From Termitomyces sp. T153 (lineage: Eukaryota > Basidiomycota > Agaricomycetes > Agaricales > Lyophyllaceae), in assembly GCA_018296165.2 (NCBI GenBank), contig JACKQL020000002.1, forward strand, positions 1,116,001-1,180,000: a stretch of 64,000 nucleotides of DNA, read 5' to 3'. The notes under the pieces were generated by a model. The model was not told where the DNA came from and ran no database searches. It was given only the letters and a program-made list of their open reading frames with translations. Numbering within the stretch: position 1 is the first letter of the stretch; each line of letters begins with the position of its first letter. Made by a program: the position numbers and the translations under genes. Below, piece after piece: positions 32,934 to 44,850 of this stretch.

Positions 32934-34515
32934 CTACTGCTTAGGTGTTAGCTGCCCTTCAGGGGGGTATCTTTCCTGGAGTTGGGACTTCCCATAAGGA
33001 AGCACTACTTCCAGGGTGCCCCAATGCATCCATCTCTCTTCTGTCAGGTAGTAAGGCATTGCATTCTCTGGCAGGTGCACATTCATCTCTGTGCACATTC
33101 TCTGAAAGATGGCACACTTCCTTGAATAGCTCAAGTATCCTCCCAGGCCATATGGGATGCACTGTGGTGGGCTGGTGTGTCCTTTGCCAGAGTGGGTCTC
33201 ACTGCATCTTATGCATCTCTCCTCCTTCTCACAGGTTGTCACTATGTGGCCATATTCTTGACATCTGTAGCACCTCATAGGTTCATTACTCTGTTTTTCT
33301 GCCATCACCCTCATGTTGTGTATGTACAGACCCATTGCGGTCACCTTGTTTGCATTGGCTTCACTGCTGAACCTGGCCATCAGGTGGCCCATTCTCTGTC
33401 CTGCCTTCCTGTCCATGATGGGCTTTATCCATCTCATCAAGGTGATCACTCCCCTGCTGAGGTTGCTAGCTTCTTCTACCTTGTCTTTTTCCTCCCTTGA
33501 CTCTGAATCAAATGTAATGGGCACAAACTTGATTAGAACTGGGAATGTATGCTTTTTTATTTTTGCCCCTCCTCCTATTGCTTCCTCCACTTTGCTTGAT
33601 TTGTCCCTCATCCATTCTGCTCCTTCTTCATTTGTCATTTCCAGTAGTAGTCCCCCATTGGACATTTTTACCAGAGCCTTCACCTTGTGGTTGTCATATC
33701 TTTTTATATCACTGATTATATTGTTGATCTCACTTGTGAGCCCTGTAATTGATGTGTTCTTTATCTTCTCCCTGTTCTCTTCTGTTTGGTCTAGGTCAAT
33801 TTGCACCTGCCTCTTCCTCACCACCTCCCCCACCCTCAGTCTTGAGTCAATGTCCATGTTCCTTTCAAATGGGGTGTGGGCACTGCTTATCATTGACTTC
33901 AGCACTTTGCTGTAAGTCTTTGCCTTTTTGGACAGCCCCATTGCCACCTTGTTCATTGAGTCCACTATTTTTGTTGCCTCTTCCACCTTCTTGTTGATTC
34001 TGTCAATTGCAGCATTTATCATTTCCCTCAGCTTTTTCTCAATCCATTCCATGACTGCATCTATCAGGAGGGACCCTGCCTTGTCTTTCCCCTTCTTCAT
34101 GGATTCCAGCAGCCTTGCTATGGCTCTCATTGATGCCTGGCAGTTGTTTCCATGTCTGCCAAGGTGTCTAGCACCTTTATGAGCATTTCAATCATTACCC
34201 CTCTTTTCAAAGTGATCAGTCCTATTGAGCACAGCCAACTCTCACCATCCTTCACATCCACTATCTCAGCTGGTTGCTTTGCCAGTCCCTCACCATCTTT
34301 GTCTCTTCCCTGCATATGCTCCACCCAGTTGAGCTGTTTTTCTCCCTCCTGCCCTCCTTTCTCTTTCTGCCTCAATGTTCTGGTTTCTCTCCTGGTGAGT
34401 CAGTAATTTTTGTACCTCTCATGGACACTGTCCTGCTCAGTCCTTGAGGGGACTGTTCTCTCTGTTGTCCAGTTCTGGCTGTGATGGTTTTCCTGTTTGC
34501 TTTTGGGGGTGCCAT
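32934..34515 (-). pseudogene. LINE ORF1, Gag-like with two zinc knuckles
   Basis: Minus strand. The likely start is 34,515 (MAPPKANRKTIT). After one or two frameshifts near 34,370-34,130, a 398-codon stretch stays open to 32,934. It has an alpha-helical, coiled-coil-like N-terminal half and two C-terminal knuckles: CYRCQEYGHIVTTC and CIRCSETHSGKGHTSPPQC. It would bind the LINE RNA. It is the longest open stretch in the window, longer than expected for random decay, so it may have been under selection most recently. Confidence 0.85.
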
Positions 34516-34619
34516 CCTCTGTGAGCCAACAGATGAGGAAGAGGGGGTTATTTACTCTTCTTGGACAGTTTTAGAATAGTGGTATTAGAAGAGATGTACT
34601 ATTGGTAGTCTATTCAGTG

Positions 34620-36415
34620 CCCTCAGCTGTTTGAGCAGTGGGTTTTTTCTGGGGTCCTAGTTGGGGTGCCACATGGTACCAGTCCAAGAAGAGTTTATCC
34701 ACCAGTGCTCCAGACTCAGTGTCTCTAGACAAAACCATTGAGGTAGGTGATGGGATCTATGCTACAACCTTCTGCTCCCCTCCTACAGTGGCAGAGAATT
34801 GGGCCAGTCAGACCACTTCCCAATGTCTGGCCAAGACACTTGTGGCAAACTCCCAGCCTGAGCCTTTTTGTAGCACAGTTCCTGATTACTTTCATACTAG
34901 AGGTTCATACAGGATTTCTCCCACCATACATGTTTCTTCTTCAACCTCACAGGCAAGGATGCAGCATAGCAATAGGAGCCCTTACAGCAAGTTGCCTTCA
35001 ATGCCCTCAAACAAGCAGTTACTTCAAAACCTGTCCTCCTGTTTCCAGATGATGACTCTCTCTTCTGTGTTCAAGCAGATAGCTTGGACTTTGCTACAGG
35101 AGTGGTTCTCTCCCAGCAGTCAAAAGAGGATGGCAAGTAGCATCCAGTAGCCTTTTATTCTAAGAGACTTAATGCAGTAGAATGGAACTATGAGATCTAC
35201 AACAAGGAGATGCTTGTCATTATTTGGTCCTTTGAAGAATAGTGGTATTTTTTTGAGAGTGCATGGAATAACTTTGAAGTCTGGATGGACCACAAGAACC
35301 TTAAGTACTTCTGCATGGCTAAGAAGCTGAATCAACAACAAGCTTGGTGGTTCTTGTATCTGGCCAATTTTGACTTCTTACTGCATCACAAGCCAGGATG
35401 GAGCATGGGCAAACCAGATGCATTGTCCAGGTGAGCTGACTATGGCACAGGGGCAAGAGATAATGACCAGTGTCCTCCTCAAGACAGAGCTCTTTCCTAT
35501 TCATGCTCTAGAAGAGATTGTGGTCCAGAAGAACAAGGCAAACATTCTCAGAGATATCCAAAGAGAAAACTGGGAGGGTGCACAAGAGGATGCTGTTGCT
35601 CAGGCTGCACAGGCTCTACAAGCTCAATGAGCAAGCAGAGTTAAGTCTGTGCATGCAGATGAATGGGGCCTTCAGGATGGATTTCTGACCTTCCAAGGAT
35701 GCATCCATGTGCCTAACATTCCAGAACTTCACCAATGCGTTATGGAGCAACATCATAACTCTTGAGTAGCTGGACATCCTGGAAGGTGGAAGATGTTGGA
35801 GCTGGTATCCTGGAATCACTGGTGGCCTCAAATCTCCCAATATGTAGGCACCTACACTAGCACCTGCATCTCTGCCTCCACACCAAGCCTTGCTGCCAGG
35901 CAGCCATGGGGCAGCTCCAACTGCTTGCTGGAGTGTTGCATCAGTAGATTTTATTGCGGAACTCCCCAATGCTCATGGGTACAATGCTGTGATGGTAGTG
36001 GTGGGCCTCTATGGCAAACAGGCCCACTTCATCCCTACTCACACCACATGCTCTGCCTTGAAGTGGCCAGCCTATATTAGAAGAATGTCTGGAAGCTCCA
36101 TGGTCTGTTAGATGAGTACATCTTGGACTAGGGCCCCCAGTACATTGCAAAGTTCACTCAGGAACTGTATTGCCTGCTAGGAGTGAAGCTCCATACCACC
36201 ATGGCCTATTACTCTCAGTCCAATGGGCAGACAGAATGTGTTGACCAGGAACTGGAATAGTATCTCCACCTGTTTTATAATGAGAGACAGGATGACTAGG
36301 ATGAGCTGCTGCCAGATGCTGAATTCCAATACAACAACTATGTTCACTCTTCCATGCAGATGACTCAATTTTTCCTAGACACTAGCAGGCAACCTCACAT
36401 CAAATTTGAACCTTG
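34620..36415 (+). pseudogene. Gypsy element 3: linker, RNase H and integrase (RT deleted)
   Basis: Protease-RT linker sequence (VGDGIYATTFCSPP ... PEPFCSTVPDYFHTRG, 34,745-34,910) is joined directly to RNase H (LFPDDDSLFCVQADSLDFATGVVLSQQS, about 35,040-35,120; [46 protein letters not shown]), so the whole RT has been deleted. Integrase follows: VAGHPGRWKMLELV and NHWWPQISQYVG (35,770-35,850), core VDFIAELPNAHGYNAVMVVVGLYGKQAHFIPTH (35,945-36,045), then YYSQSNGQTECVDQELE (about 36,205). Stops and frameshifts are frequent. Confidence 0.85.
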
Positions 36416-36976
36416 GACATGCTCCTCTGAGAACAACTCTGTCAACAAGTTTGTGGACTGGATAAAGAGACACTTCCAATTGGGCCTACTCCAAACATGC
36501 CAACACTCAATGCAATCCCACTCCCAACTGCCTTGCACTCTGGTTTGGCTTGACTGGCATAACCTCAAGATCCAGAGGCCTTCCATCAAGCTTGATCACA
36601 AGCAACTTGGCCCCTTTAAGATTCTCCAGAAAGTCTTGACACATGCCTACAAACTTGACCTACCTCTGGGCCTGAAAGGCTTCCACCCCATCTTCCATGT
36701 CTGCCTCCTCAAAAAACATGCCCCAAACTCTTTCTCCAGACAATGCTCTAGCTTACCTCCTCCCATCAAGGTCAAGGACAAATATCACTACAAAGTTGAA
36801 TAAATCCTTGACTCCTGCCTTATCTGTGGTTGACCCCACTACCTGGTCCACTGAAAAGGCTACAGACCCAAGGATGACACTTGGGAGCTCTGCAAAAACA
36901 TCTTCAGAGCCTCCATCAAACTCTGGGACTTCCATTGATGGCACTCTACCAAGCCTCAAGACCCCTGGAACTAGTT
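36416..36976 (+). pseudogene. Gypsy element 3 integrase tail and chromodomain
   Basis: The C-terminal integrase stretch reads IQRPSIKLDHKQLGPFKILQ, KLDLPLGLKGFHPIFHVCLLKKH and then a chromodomain: VKDKYHYKVE-ILDS...YLVH-KGYRPKDDTWE (about 36,770-36,890). The sequence after it (from 'gacacagatggcat', 36,978) also occurs inverted at 56.77 kb, where it leads straight to a family A LTR. This ties element 3 to LTR family A. Confidence 0.85.
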
Positions 36977-37056
36977 GACACAGATGGCATCAGTGGGCAT
37001 AACTTCTGCCTCTAGATTCATAAGGAATTAAACTCCCATGAGTGACTCCCTGCACA

Positions 37057-38615
37057 TTTTTTTATCTTTTTATCCCTCCACACAATCTGAAAACTTAATC
37101 ACTCAGGCTAGAAGTCCAAGAAATTTGTATTGACAAGCTACAAATTAGAGTATGTTACAAAAAATTGGACTGGTGCTGAGTGCAAGACAAGCAAAAGAAG
37201 CAAGGTCTGGACCTCTCTACTCTGCCTCCTCCTCCAGAGCAGGCCTGGCTACCCTCCCCACCAGGTCCACTTCCATCTGGGTCACAATCATGGCTAGGGT
37301 CTCTTGGTACCCTAGCTTCTCCACATTTGTTGCCAACTCCCATCATGACCTGGACTCCACCACATTCCTCTGCCAGTGCCCTGCCAGCAGCCTCCCCATT
37401 CAACCCATGCTCTGCCCCAACTCTATGAGATAATTCCCAGGCATCTGTACCAACCCATCCTGAATTGACACAAAGGTTGCAGTTGCCCTGTCGAGAATGA
37501 TCCTGTGCTTGTGGATCCAGTCTACAAGGACATATCAGTAAAGTCAGAATGAGCAAAAAAGGGGAACTCATGCATAACCTCTCTGCACTCTGAGGCTTCT
37601 TCATTGAAAAGCCATTCATCTTGTCTCTGTGCAATTTTCAATGCTGCAGGGGACACCCCAGCCTCTGGAGCACCCTGCCTTGCCCTTGCCTCCTGCTCCA
37701 CCCATGCCTCCCCCTGGTCCAGTCACTCCTGCAGCCCCTGTATCTCCAACAACCACTCTATGGCCATCTGCAGAGCAATCTCTTAATCTCTTTACACTAT
37801 ATCTTGATTCCTCCATGCCACATCTCAATTCCTCTGTGCCCCATCTTGCTCCTTCTGCATCTTGTGCCAGTCCTCTCCAATCCTCTGGACCTCCTCCTTG
37901 TGGGTTGCCAGCAATCTCTGCAATCCCTCCACCTGATAATGCAGGAGCACCATGGAAACTGACCAGGACATCTCCATAGACTGTTTCACTGGGGCCCCTG
38001 ACACAGGGGAGTACACCTGGGGGCCAGGCAGCTCCACTATCAAACCCTTGCCTCAAACCCTCTTGCTGGGCCCTGCCTCTGGTGACAGGGATGGTCTTTG
38101 CTTCTCCTTGTCACACAATGCCTAAACCCTCTCTCTCTGCCTACATAGTAGAGGCTGCACCTTCATGACAAACCATCCCCCACTTCCCCCACCCTCTACT
38201 TCAGACTCCTGGCCTGACACTCTACTCTTGCACCTCTTGCCCATCTGCTTTACAATCTACACCAAGTCCCACCCTTGCTTTGCCAACATACAGGCTACAT
38301 GCTAGCTCAACAAGATTGGGCACTTCTTGTGCCATGCTTGATAGGGGAGACACACCAATGTGTTGCAACAGGAGCCTGGCACTGGTGCCTCAAACTCAAA
38401 CCTCTCCTCACAATGAGCATGCCACTGCTGCAGACAGCTCTGCCAAAACTCAATCAGCAACCCCAGAACTCAATAAAGCCAGACTCACAACTCTGATACA
38501 TTGACTGCACCTTCTTATGGACCAGCCAACAATTATACTCAGTGTGGCAGGCCTTGTACTCTGCCCACACATCAATATGGTTCTTGTCAGAGAGGAGGGG
38601 GGATTGGAGAATCAA
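37057..38615 (-). pseudogene. Retrocopy of a Cys/coiled-coil gene inserted antisense in Gypsy element 3
   Basis: A 1,559-bp insert flanked by an exact 6-bp TSD, TGCACA (37,051-37,056 and 38,616-38,621). On the minus strand it ends GGATAAAAAGATAAAAAAA, a poly-A-like 3' tail directly against the TSD. The related Gypsy copy at 56.6 kb has no insert. Translation on the minus strand gives: SDKNHIDVWAEYKACHTEYN and SMYQSCESGFIEFW (about 38,590-38,460), a Cys-rich part with CCNTLVCLPYQAWHKKC (about 38,370-38,320), a basic linker, then a Gln/Glu-rich coiled coil (LQRLLATHKEEVQRIGEDWH, about 37,920). No introns are evident; only stops and one frameshift. The general design resembles the antisense gene at 25.5 kb. 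The source gene and function are unknown. Confidence 0.7.
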
Positions 38616-38861
38616 TGCACAAGGAGGGTTCAGATGCTGAGAAAGACATTGAAAGAATGGAGGAAACAATGGGGTATGTCTGACCCTTTTTATTGATTGA
38701 AAAGAGCCCCCTGACAAATGGTGGCCATGCTTCAACTTTGTTCCCATGCTGCCACCACTTGCTGCAGTTTGATCAATATTACTTGGCTTTGGTTCCCATG
38801 CTCTGCCAACCCCCAACCCATGCCCCATGCCTTGAGAGTCTTGATGCTGAAGGGGGGTTGA
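38616..38861 (+). other. Gypsy element 3 3' untranslated end with polypurine tract
   Basis: Resumes the Gypsy sequence after the retrocopy (EKDIERMEETMGYV region, compare EAVEYMEEDMGEIF at 56.7 kb inverted). It ends with 'gctgaaggggggttgat', the polypurine tract that primes plus-strand synthesis, directly before the LTR. Confidence 0.75.
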
Positions 38862-39602
38862 TATTATGACCCACTCCTGAATCTCTGGACCTCTCTCCAG
38901 AGCTCTTCACTTCCCTGGAGCCTTCTCCAATGCTTCCTCCAATTCATCCCAGCCTTTGTCAATCCACAGTGCCCATTCTGATCAACTCCAACACTTCTTT
39001 GGCAAACCCCAATAACCTCCTGGCAAAATCCAGCACATCCCCTGTGGGCCTCCTCAGCTCCCCCTCTTGCCTACAAAGTCCCTAAGCCTCCCCAACCCTT
39101 CCCCCAACCCAGCAATCCAGGTGTACATCATTAAACTACCCCTGCAATCCCTCTTGAGTTCCTCAACAGCTGTGGGATAGACTACATTCCCATCAGATCC
39201 CATTAGAATGTCACTGCAGCCCACCTCCTAATCAGAACTGACACCCACCAACTCCACATGACTCTGACAAACCCTACCATTGCACTCTCAGTCCCTGGAA
39301 GAAGTCCAGTAGTTAGTATATAAAATGTAGAGTAGCATCTGTTACCTTAGTCTTGATATTACCTTACCTACTTTACTTAGTTTCCTGTGTTTTGTGTTTC
39401 TTTCCTGCTACATTTCTCAATCTTGTCTCTGTTCTATCTTTAGTCTTGAATCTATTTCCTTTCTCAGTTCTGTCTTGCCTCAACTTTGTCTCATCTCATC
39501 TGTCTCTGTCTCCTTAACATTCCTAAGTTTCCTTCTCTGACATCATTACAAACTCCATGCACACACTATGACCATTCAAACATTTTTACAACAACCCTGG
39601 AT
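38862..39602 (+). repeat. 3' LTR of element 3, family A, truncated
   Basis: Starts TATTATGACCCACTCC (a decayed TGTCATGACCC) and contains the TATATAA box near 39,317. It ends abruptly around 39,602, in the middle of the LTR, where minus-strand Gypsy sequence begins. The break marks a deletion or rearrangement rather than an LTR end. Confidence 0.8.
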
Positions 39603-40945
39603 CTTTTGCCTTGCCTTTGCCCTTCCTCTTCACTAAGAAGGGTCACTTGACCATCTTCCAGGCAGTCAATGAGGATGACTCAGCCTCTATAGCCAATGCA
39701 GAAGACAACATCTCAGTCATTGCCTTCCTCTTTTCTTTGCTAGCAGAGGCAACCTTAGGTTGCCCTGCTAGGTTGGTTGACAATGTTGGAGCATCTATTG
39801 GATGCACTGACATTGGCAGAGGCAGATATGCCTGCTGCAGAGGGGCCAACAATTGCATTAGATGGCAGCATGCTCATGAACCTTTGCTCTATGCTTCTTA
39901 CAAGCTTCTTCAGCACAAGTTGTGCAGCAACAAGGGCAGTGACTCATCTTCATCTCACCCTTTGTCCAGTCAATCTCAGGATTGTGTTCACATAGCCAAG
40001 TGAACCTGAAGATTATGTCTTGTTTCCCCAGACTAGTGACAGCAAAAGCAACTTGTTCAGAGTAGTTTTTGTAATGGAGGACCAGGTCCACTACCAAGCA
40101 AATAGAGCCAGCTTCATTGAGTGTGCCATCAACATTATATACAGGGATAGGACAGGCTAGGGGGTGAGTGGTAAGACAATGTCATTGCACATAGTCTGTG
40201 TCAAGAAAGAGGCCTGTTGCACCACTGTTGAGCAGGGCAACCACATTTCAGGTCTGCTGAGTATCCATCATCTCAATTTCTACCTGAAGCTTCAGAGAGT
40301 TGGTGGAAGGGGTGGAAGCCACAATGTAACAACAGAGGAGATGGTGTTCCCATACAGGAATCTGGAGGCATGGGTTAGGAGGTGTGTCTTCAGCAGAGAC
40401 TTTAGCTGGGGAGGGGGTTTGTACATCTGAGGACGAGCTTATCATTTCAGGCATAGTATCAAGAGTGGCAACAGATATATTTGATTCTATGGACAGGGGA
40501 GCAAAAAGATTAGCACTAGGCAACAGTAGCATACAGTTCATCCATTGCCCTTTCAAAAATCCTCCTCCAACTCTGCAAGAACATCCTTTGGTACATTGGC
40601 TGCCTCAGTGGAGTGGATAGCTATAGGTGCATCAGGAGAGGGGGTTCCCATTGCATCCCTTGCTGCTAGGAGTCAGACAAGGAGCTCCTCCTGCTCTGAT
40701 GCAGACAAGTAGTGGACTTCTAGTCCTTGAAGACAGTAGCAGGCAAAGTAACCTGCCTTTCCACAGCATCAACACAACAGGGGGGTAGAGGATTGCTGTC
40801 AAGAGGCATCAATGTCCATTGGGTCCTTGAGGCAGGGAGCACAAGGGAGCAACATGGGATGGAAGGGGAGAAATTGCACCTGCTCATGGGGCTGCTAGAG
40901 CAGGCATGGAAGGGGGAGCTTGGGGGTAAACCCACTACAAGATAC
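39603..40945 (-). pseudogene. Gypsy fragment: protease and linker of another subfamily
   Basis: Minus strand. VVDLVLHYKNYSEQVAFAVTSLGKQDIIFRF then WLCEHNPEIDWTKGEMKMSHCP and a CCCTTCAEE cysteine group (40,085-39,880) is the C-terminal protease block found in many Agaricomycete Gypsy polyproteins. Upstream, about 40,240-40,110, is a decayed N-terminal protease stretch, and Gag-like sequence may continue to 40,940. Both ends are cut by other fragments. Confidence 0.7.
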
Positions 40946-41430
40946 TAACAGACAAACAGAACAAGTAAACCAGACTTTGAAACAGTATCTCTGCCTCTAT
41001 GTTCATTATTTACAGAACAATTGGCACACATAGCTCCCCCTTGCTGAGTTTACTTACAATAACACCTCCCACTCCATTACCAGAGTTTCCCTGTTCTATG
41101 CCAACAAGGGCTATAACTCCCAGCTCACCCTGTTGCTCAAGGACATTCCCTCCTATGTTGCCTACAAAGTTGAAGAAGATCTCTGATTCCTCCACCAGTT
41201 TCTCCGGGACAAAATCAACACCACCAACCAAGCTTACACATGTCAATGCCTAACACAGCCCCACCCCTGACTGGCCTCTCAGAATTCTCATATAGCTTGA
41301 TCAATGTAACTTCAAGACCCAGAGACCCTCTGTCAAGCTCAATCACAAACAACTTGGCTCCTTCAAGGGACTCTGGAAGGTCTTGACCCATGCATACAAA
41401 CTCAACCTACCTCTGGGCGAAAGGCCTCCA
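40946..41430 (+). pseudogene. Gypsy integrase fragment
   Basis: Plus strand. TNRQTEQVNQTLKQYLCLYVHYLQ and LAEFTYNNTSHSITRVSLFYANKGYN align with 18,250-18,440 of element 2, followed by RPSVKLNHKQLGSFKGLWKV and LNLPLG as in element 3 (36.57 kb). It is bounded on both sides by minus-strand fragments, so it was left by recombination or nested insertion. Confidence 0.8.
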
Positions 41431-43180
41431 TAGTAGTGGTGGTCAACAGAGATTATAGTTTGTACACTTGTTAATTGCAGTGCAAGAGTGCATATTGAGA
41501 ACAATTTGCTCAGAAGAAAGAAATGGAATTCTATGAAGGAGAGGTCCAGGTAGTCCAACATTTACTTTAGCTTTGAACACTCTTGAATGCCAAGCTCTGT
41601 TCCCCAATGAGACCTCCATTTTTCCATACTCCCAACAGTGCAATAGCAATTCCAACAACATGGATATCAGATTGTCTTCCTCCACAGGTAGAGGAATCAA
41701 TGGAGTGCAAGTCATGTGATGAGTTCATCACTAATCACTGTGGAGGGGCAACTATTGTCAAGTAAGGCCATGATAAGGAGAGGGAAGGATGAGAAAGCAG
41801 GCCCAAAGACAGTTAACTTTGCCCTCAGGTATTTGCTGGTGAAGGAGGGGTCTAGGGAAGGGACATACAAATTGGTATCATCATCTCAGACATTGTCCTC
41901 AAGGTATGCATATCCTGCAAGTGTTTTGGGCTTGGAAGCTAATATGCTCTCCAGCATGATGGGCTTGTGTGTGCATGGGTCCAGCCAAATGTTTGCAATC
42001 TTCATGGGACACTTGCTGGGGTCTATGGTGTGTCCACAGTATGTTTTGCAGCACTTCATGCAACCCTAGTGATCCTTCAAGATCTTCTTCTCTTCCTTGG
42101 TGAGTTTGGGGAGTCAAGGAGCATACATGCTGGGTCCTGAGCTTGCTGGGGATGGGGTTAAGTTGTAGGGTCTGAGAGTCATTCTGCCAGGGGTTTGCAT
42201 CTCTGGCATTCTGCCACACATGCTATGTTGTTCACATTGATGAGGTGCTGTGTGTGTGCATTCTCCTCTTGAATGTCTTTGTCCATCTCTGTGATCTTGC
42301 AAATAAAGTCTCTGAAGGTTGTGGCAGTCACATTGGAATTATCTAGATTTGCCTGAAGGTCTGGATTCATGTTTGCTTCTAGTTGGGCTTGTAAGACCAT
42401 GTCCAAGAGGGTGCACATGGATTTTGTGTTGCTGAGGAGTGAGTTTAGGTTCTTGAGCTTAATCTTCCAGTCTGAACACAGCTTGTTCCCCTGCTTGGAC
42501 AATAGAATAAGTTCCACACTCCATGTTCCCACTTGCAAGGTAAGGTGTACTTTGCAAATTCAGGGAGATACTTGTTGAGGGAAATAGCATCAATTTGCTT
42601 CTGGCTAGCATGGTACCACTTCACAAATCTTGGCTCCAGCATGCCATCAGCTATGAATTGCACAATTTCCTCAGGCTTCTTCTCAGAGTGCTTCAAATAG
42701 TGGTGACAGGTGTTTCACCACTCCTGGAATTTTTCAATGTTGACATGGCCCAGAGTGAGCATGGGGCAGTCTTTCTTCATGGTTGTATGGCTGTCTGAGG
42801 ATGTGGTTAGCATTGGCAGTCAATCCTTGTAGCAGCAGCATTGATCATGATCAGTAGGGAGTGACAGCAGTGTTGAGCTGGGGTAAGATGGAGGGTAGTA
42901 GGCTTTGTTGTCAGAATCTAATAGACTCTCTTCAAGACTTGAGAGGTCAGTGAGGGGTGGAGTCTGGGAGTTTTCACTGGTGTTTTCAAATAGTTCCCTG
43001 CTTGTGATTGCAGCATGGCTTGCTGTTGATGTAGTGGTGGTTGCTTGTGTGGCTCTGTGCTGTGCCTCCTGCTAGGTGAGGAGCAGGGTGGGCATTAATG
43101 GAATGAGTCAGGTCAGTGTGAAAATTTCATAAGAATAGTTGCCATTGTCAAATGAAAAACAGTGAAAGGCTGTTGTGTAG
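41431..43180 (-). pseudogene. Gypsy fragment: Gag and protease start of a further subfamily
   Basis: Minus strand. A Gag capsid region (KKPEEIVQFIADGMLEPRFVKWY, 42,680-42,600; LPEFAKYTLPCKWEHGVW, 42,560-42,510) is followed by a Cys knuckle near 42,080-42,030 (GCMKCCKTYCGHTIDPSKC type, with frameshifts) and a protease start (LLIMALLDNSCPSTVISDELIT, about 41,780-41,710) in which the catalytic triplet is changed to DNS. It is distinct from the other Gag types in the window. Confidence 0.7.
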
Positions 43181-43222
43181 AGGCAGCCTCACTAAGACCC
43201 AATCCAGACAGGGCAACGATAT

Positions 43223-43314
43223 CTTTGTTGCTTCCAGATTAGATAGGTACATAGAGAATAAACTATCTGTCTCACCTTTGTTGCTTCCAGATTAGATAGG
43301 GAACAACAAAGGTG
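43223..43314. repeat. 25-bp direct repeat and 15-bp hairpin near the Helitron end
   Basis: 'ctttgttgcttccagattagatagg' occurs at 43,223-43,247 and 43,276-43,300 (period 53). The second copy forms a hairpin: 43,273-43,288 pairs with 43,300-43,314 (CACCTTTGTTG / CAACAAAGGTG plus TTCC/GGAA, with one bulged base and an 11-nt loop). It lies at the side where the 3' end of the minus-strand Helitron is expected, and Helitrons end in a hairpin, but no clear CTRR follows. Confidence 0.7.
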
Positions 43315-43449
43315 AGTTTGGCCTTTTTGAAGCAGTGTCATGTGATCTGTGGCACTTCATCATTTGTCAAATCTCTTATCTCACTTTGTTGTGAGTTCAC
43401 CTGAGTGGACTTACAGGTTGGCTTTCATAGATGTATGCTCTTGTATAGT

Positions 43450-44850
43450 ATTCAAATTCAGAACCTGTAATCACTTTTTCTTGATGTATTGTTCCTGGTA
43501 CATGGCACATGGAATCCTCTTCTTTGAGGGTTGAAGGATAGCTACACTTTTTAAAGAGGATGCCTGAGATAGCATGAGATATGCTACCTCTGTTCCTCTG
43601 CATGATTCTAAGTCCATGATCATGCTAGACATGGTTTGCCCCTACACCCTATGAGCTGTCATGACAAAGGTGGGTACTACAGGTACCTGACAGCAAATGA
43701 CATTCTTTCCTGCATAAATGGGTTAGCAAAATTGATGAATGTTGAGTCAGCTAGAACAGGATAATGATGTGCAGGTAGGTTGGGCATAGGTGCAGAATCT
43801 GCATCTGGGATTTCAACAACACATGACTGCAGGTATTAATAGCAATTAGAATGTTGGGGGTATCTCATCCAGCAGACAATCTATGGTTCCCATTCACAGC
43901 TCCACCAGCAACATTAAAATTGTGGGACACCAAGATAGGCATTCCTAGGACTAGAGGTATATGCCAAGTCTCTGCCCTGTTTTGCCCAAATGTAGTGCCC
44001 ACAACTCTTCTCGTAGGACCTCATCATCAACAGGCTGTCCTGATCTGGCTCCACAGCACATCAACTTGTCCAAGGAATGATAACAGTGTAAGTTCTGACT
44101 GGTGTTTAAAGCAGATTGTCTTTCAAGCTCTTCATTAAGTGCATCTCTTGAGGCATTGTTGAAAACCATGACAGGAATGCATCTTCAGTCTCAAGCAGCC
44201 AGCACAAGTAGGTTTGACAGGACCCAAGATGTGAGCAATGCATAGTTGTCTGATGTACAGCAACCCTCTTGTAAATGGGCAAGTAGGTGAGCAAAGCCCC
44301 AGTTGCTATCTCTTATTCTGACAATGCTGTTTTGTTAGAATGACAACCTTGTTGATGGAGTGTCACAGCAATTTTTCAAATATGACATCTTGGTGCACAG
44401 CTGATTTGCTGCACCATGCAACATCAATCCTGCCATACAAACACCAGTCTACCACTGGAGGCAGTTGAGCCAGGTCTCTTGCAAAGATCATATTTAGACC
44501 ACCAAAGGCAGAGGAGATTCCCTTAGCCTCTGAAAGTGCATGGCTGATCTGACATATCATTTCACAGCTAAGCATAGAAACCTCATCCACAAAAAAAGGA
44601 AATCTACTCCTTCCCAAAGATGCCTCATTCCATTGCCTCTCAATGCACACCACCTTTGATGCAAATCCAAGCTCAGGGCAGAATATAGTATCATCCATGC
44701 AGCATTACAGGCTGTGATCCCCATGTAAGAACAGACATGGAACCACCCAAACTTGTTATGCCTCTCAAAGAAATTCTTCAATGCACTAATTACATAGGAT
44801 TTTCCAGTACCTGCTGCACTATTCAAGAATATGCACAAAGGTGTCAAAGA
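43450..44850 (-). pseudogene. Helitron PIF1-like helicase domain
   Basis: Minus strand. The Walker A loop is intact (FLNSAAGTGKSYVISALKNF at about 44,830-44,775). The Walker B region reads FFVDEVSMLS (about 44,595) and motif III region GGLNMIFARDLAQLPPV (about 44,500-44,450). The frame shifts near 44,700-44,560 and further stops follow towards 43,450. This 5'-3' DNA helicase would unwind the donor strand during rolling-circle transposition. Confidence 0.85.
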
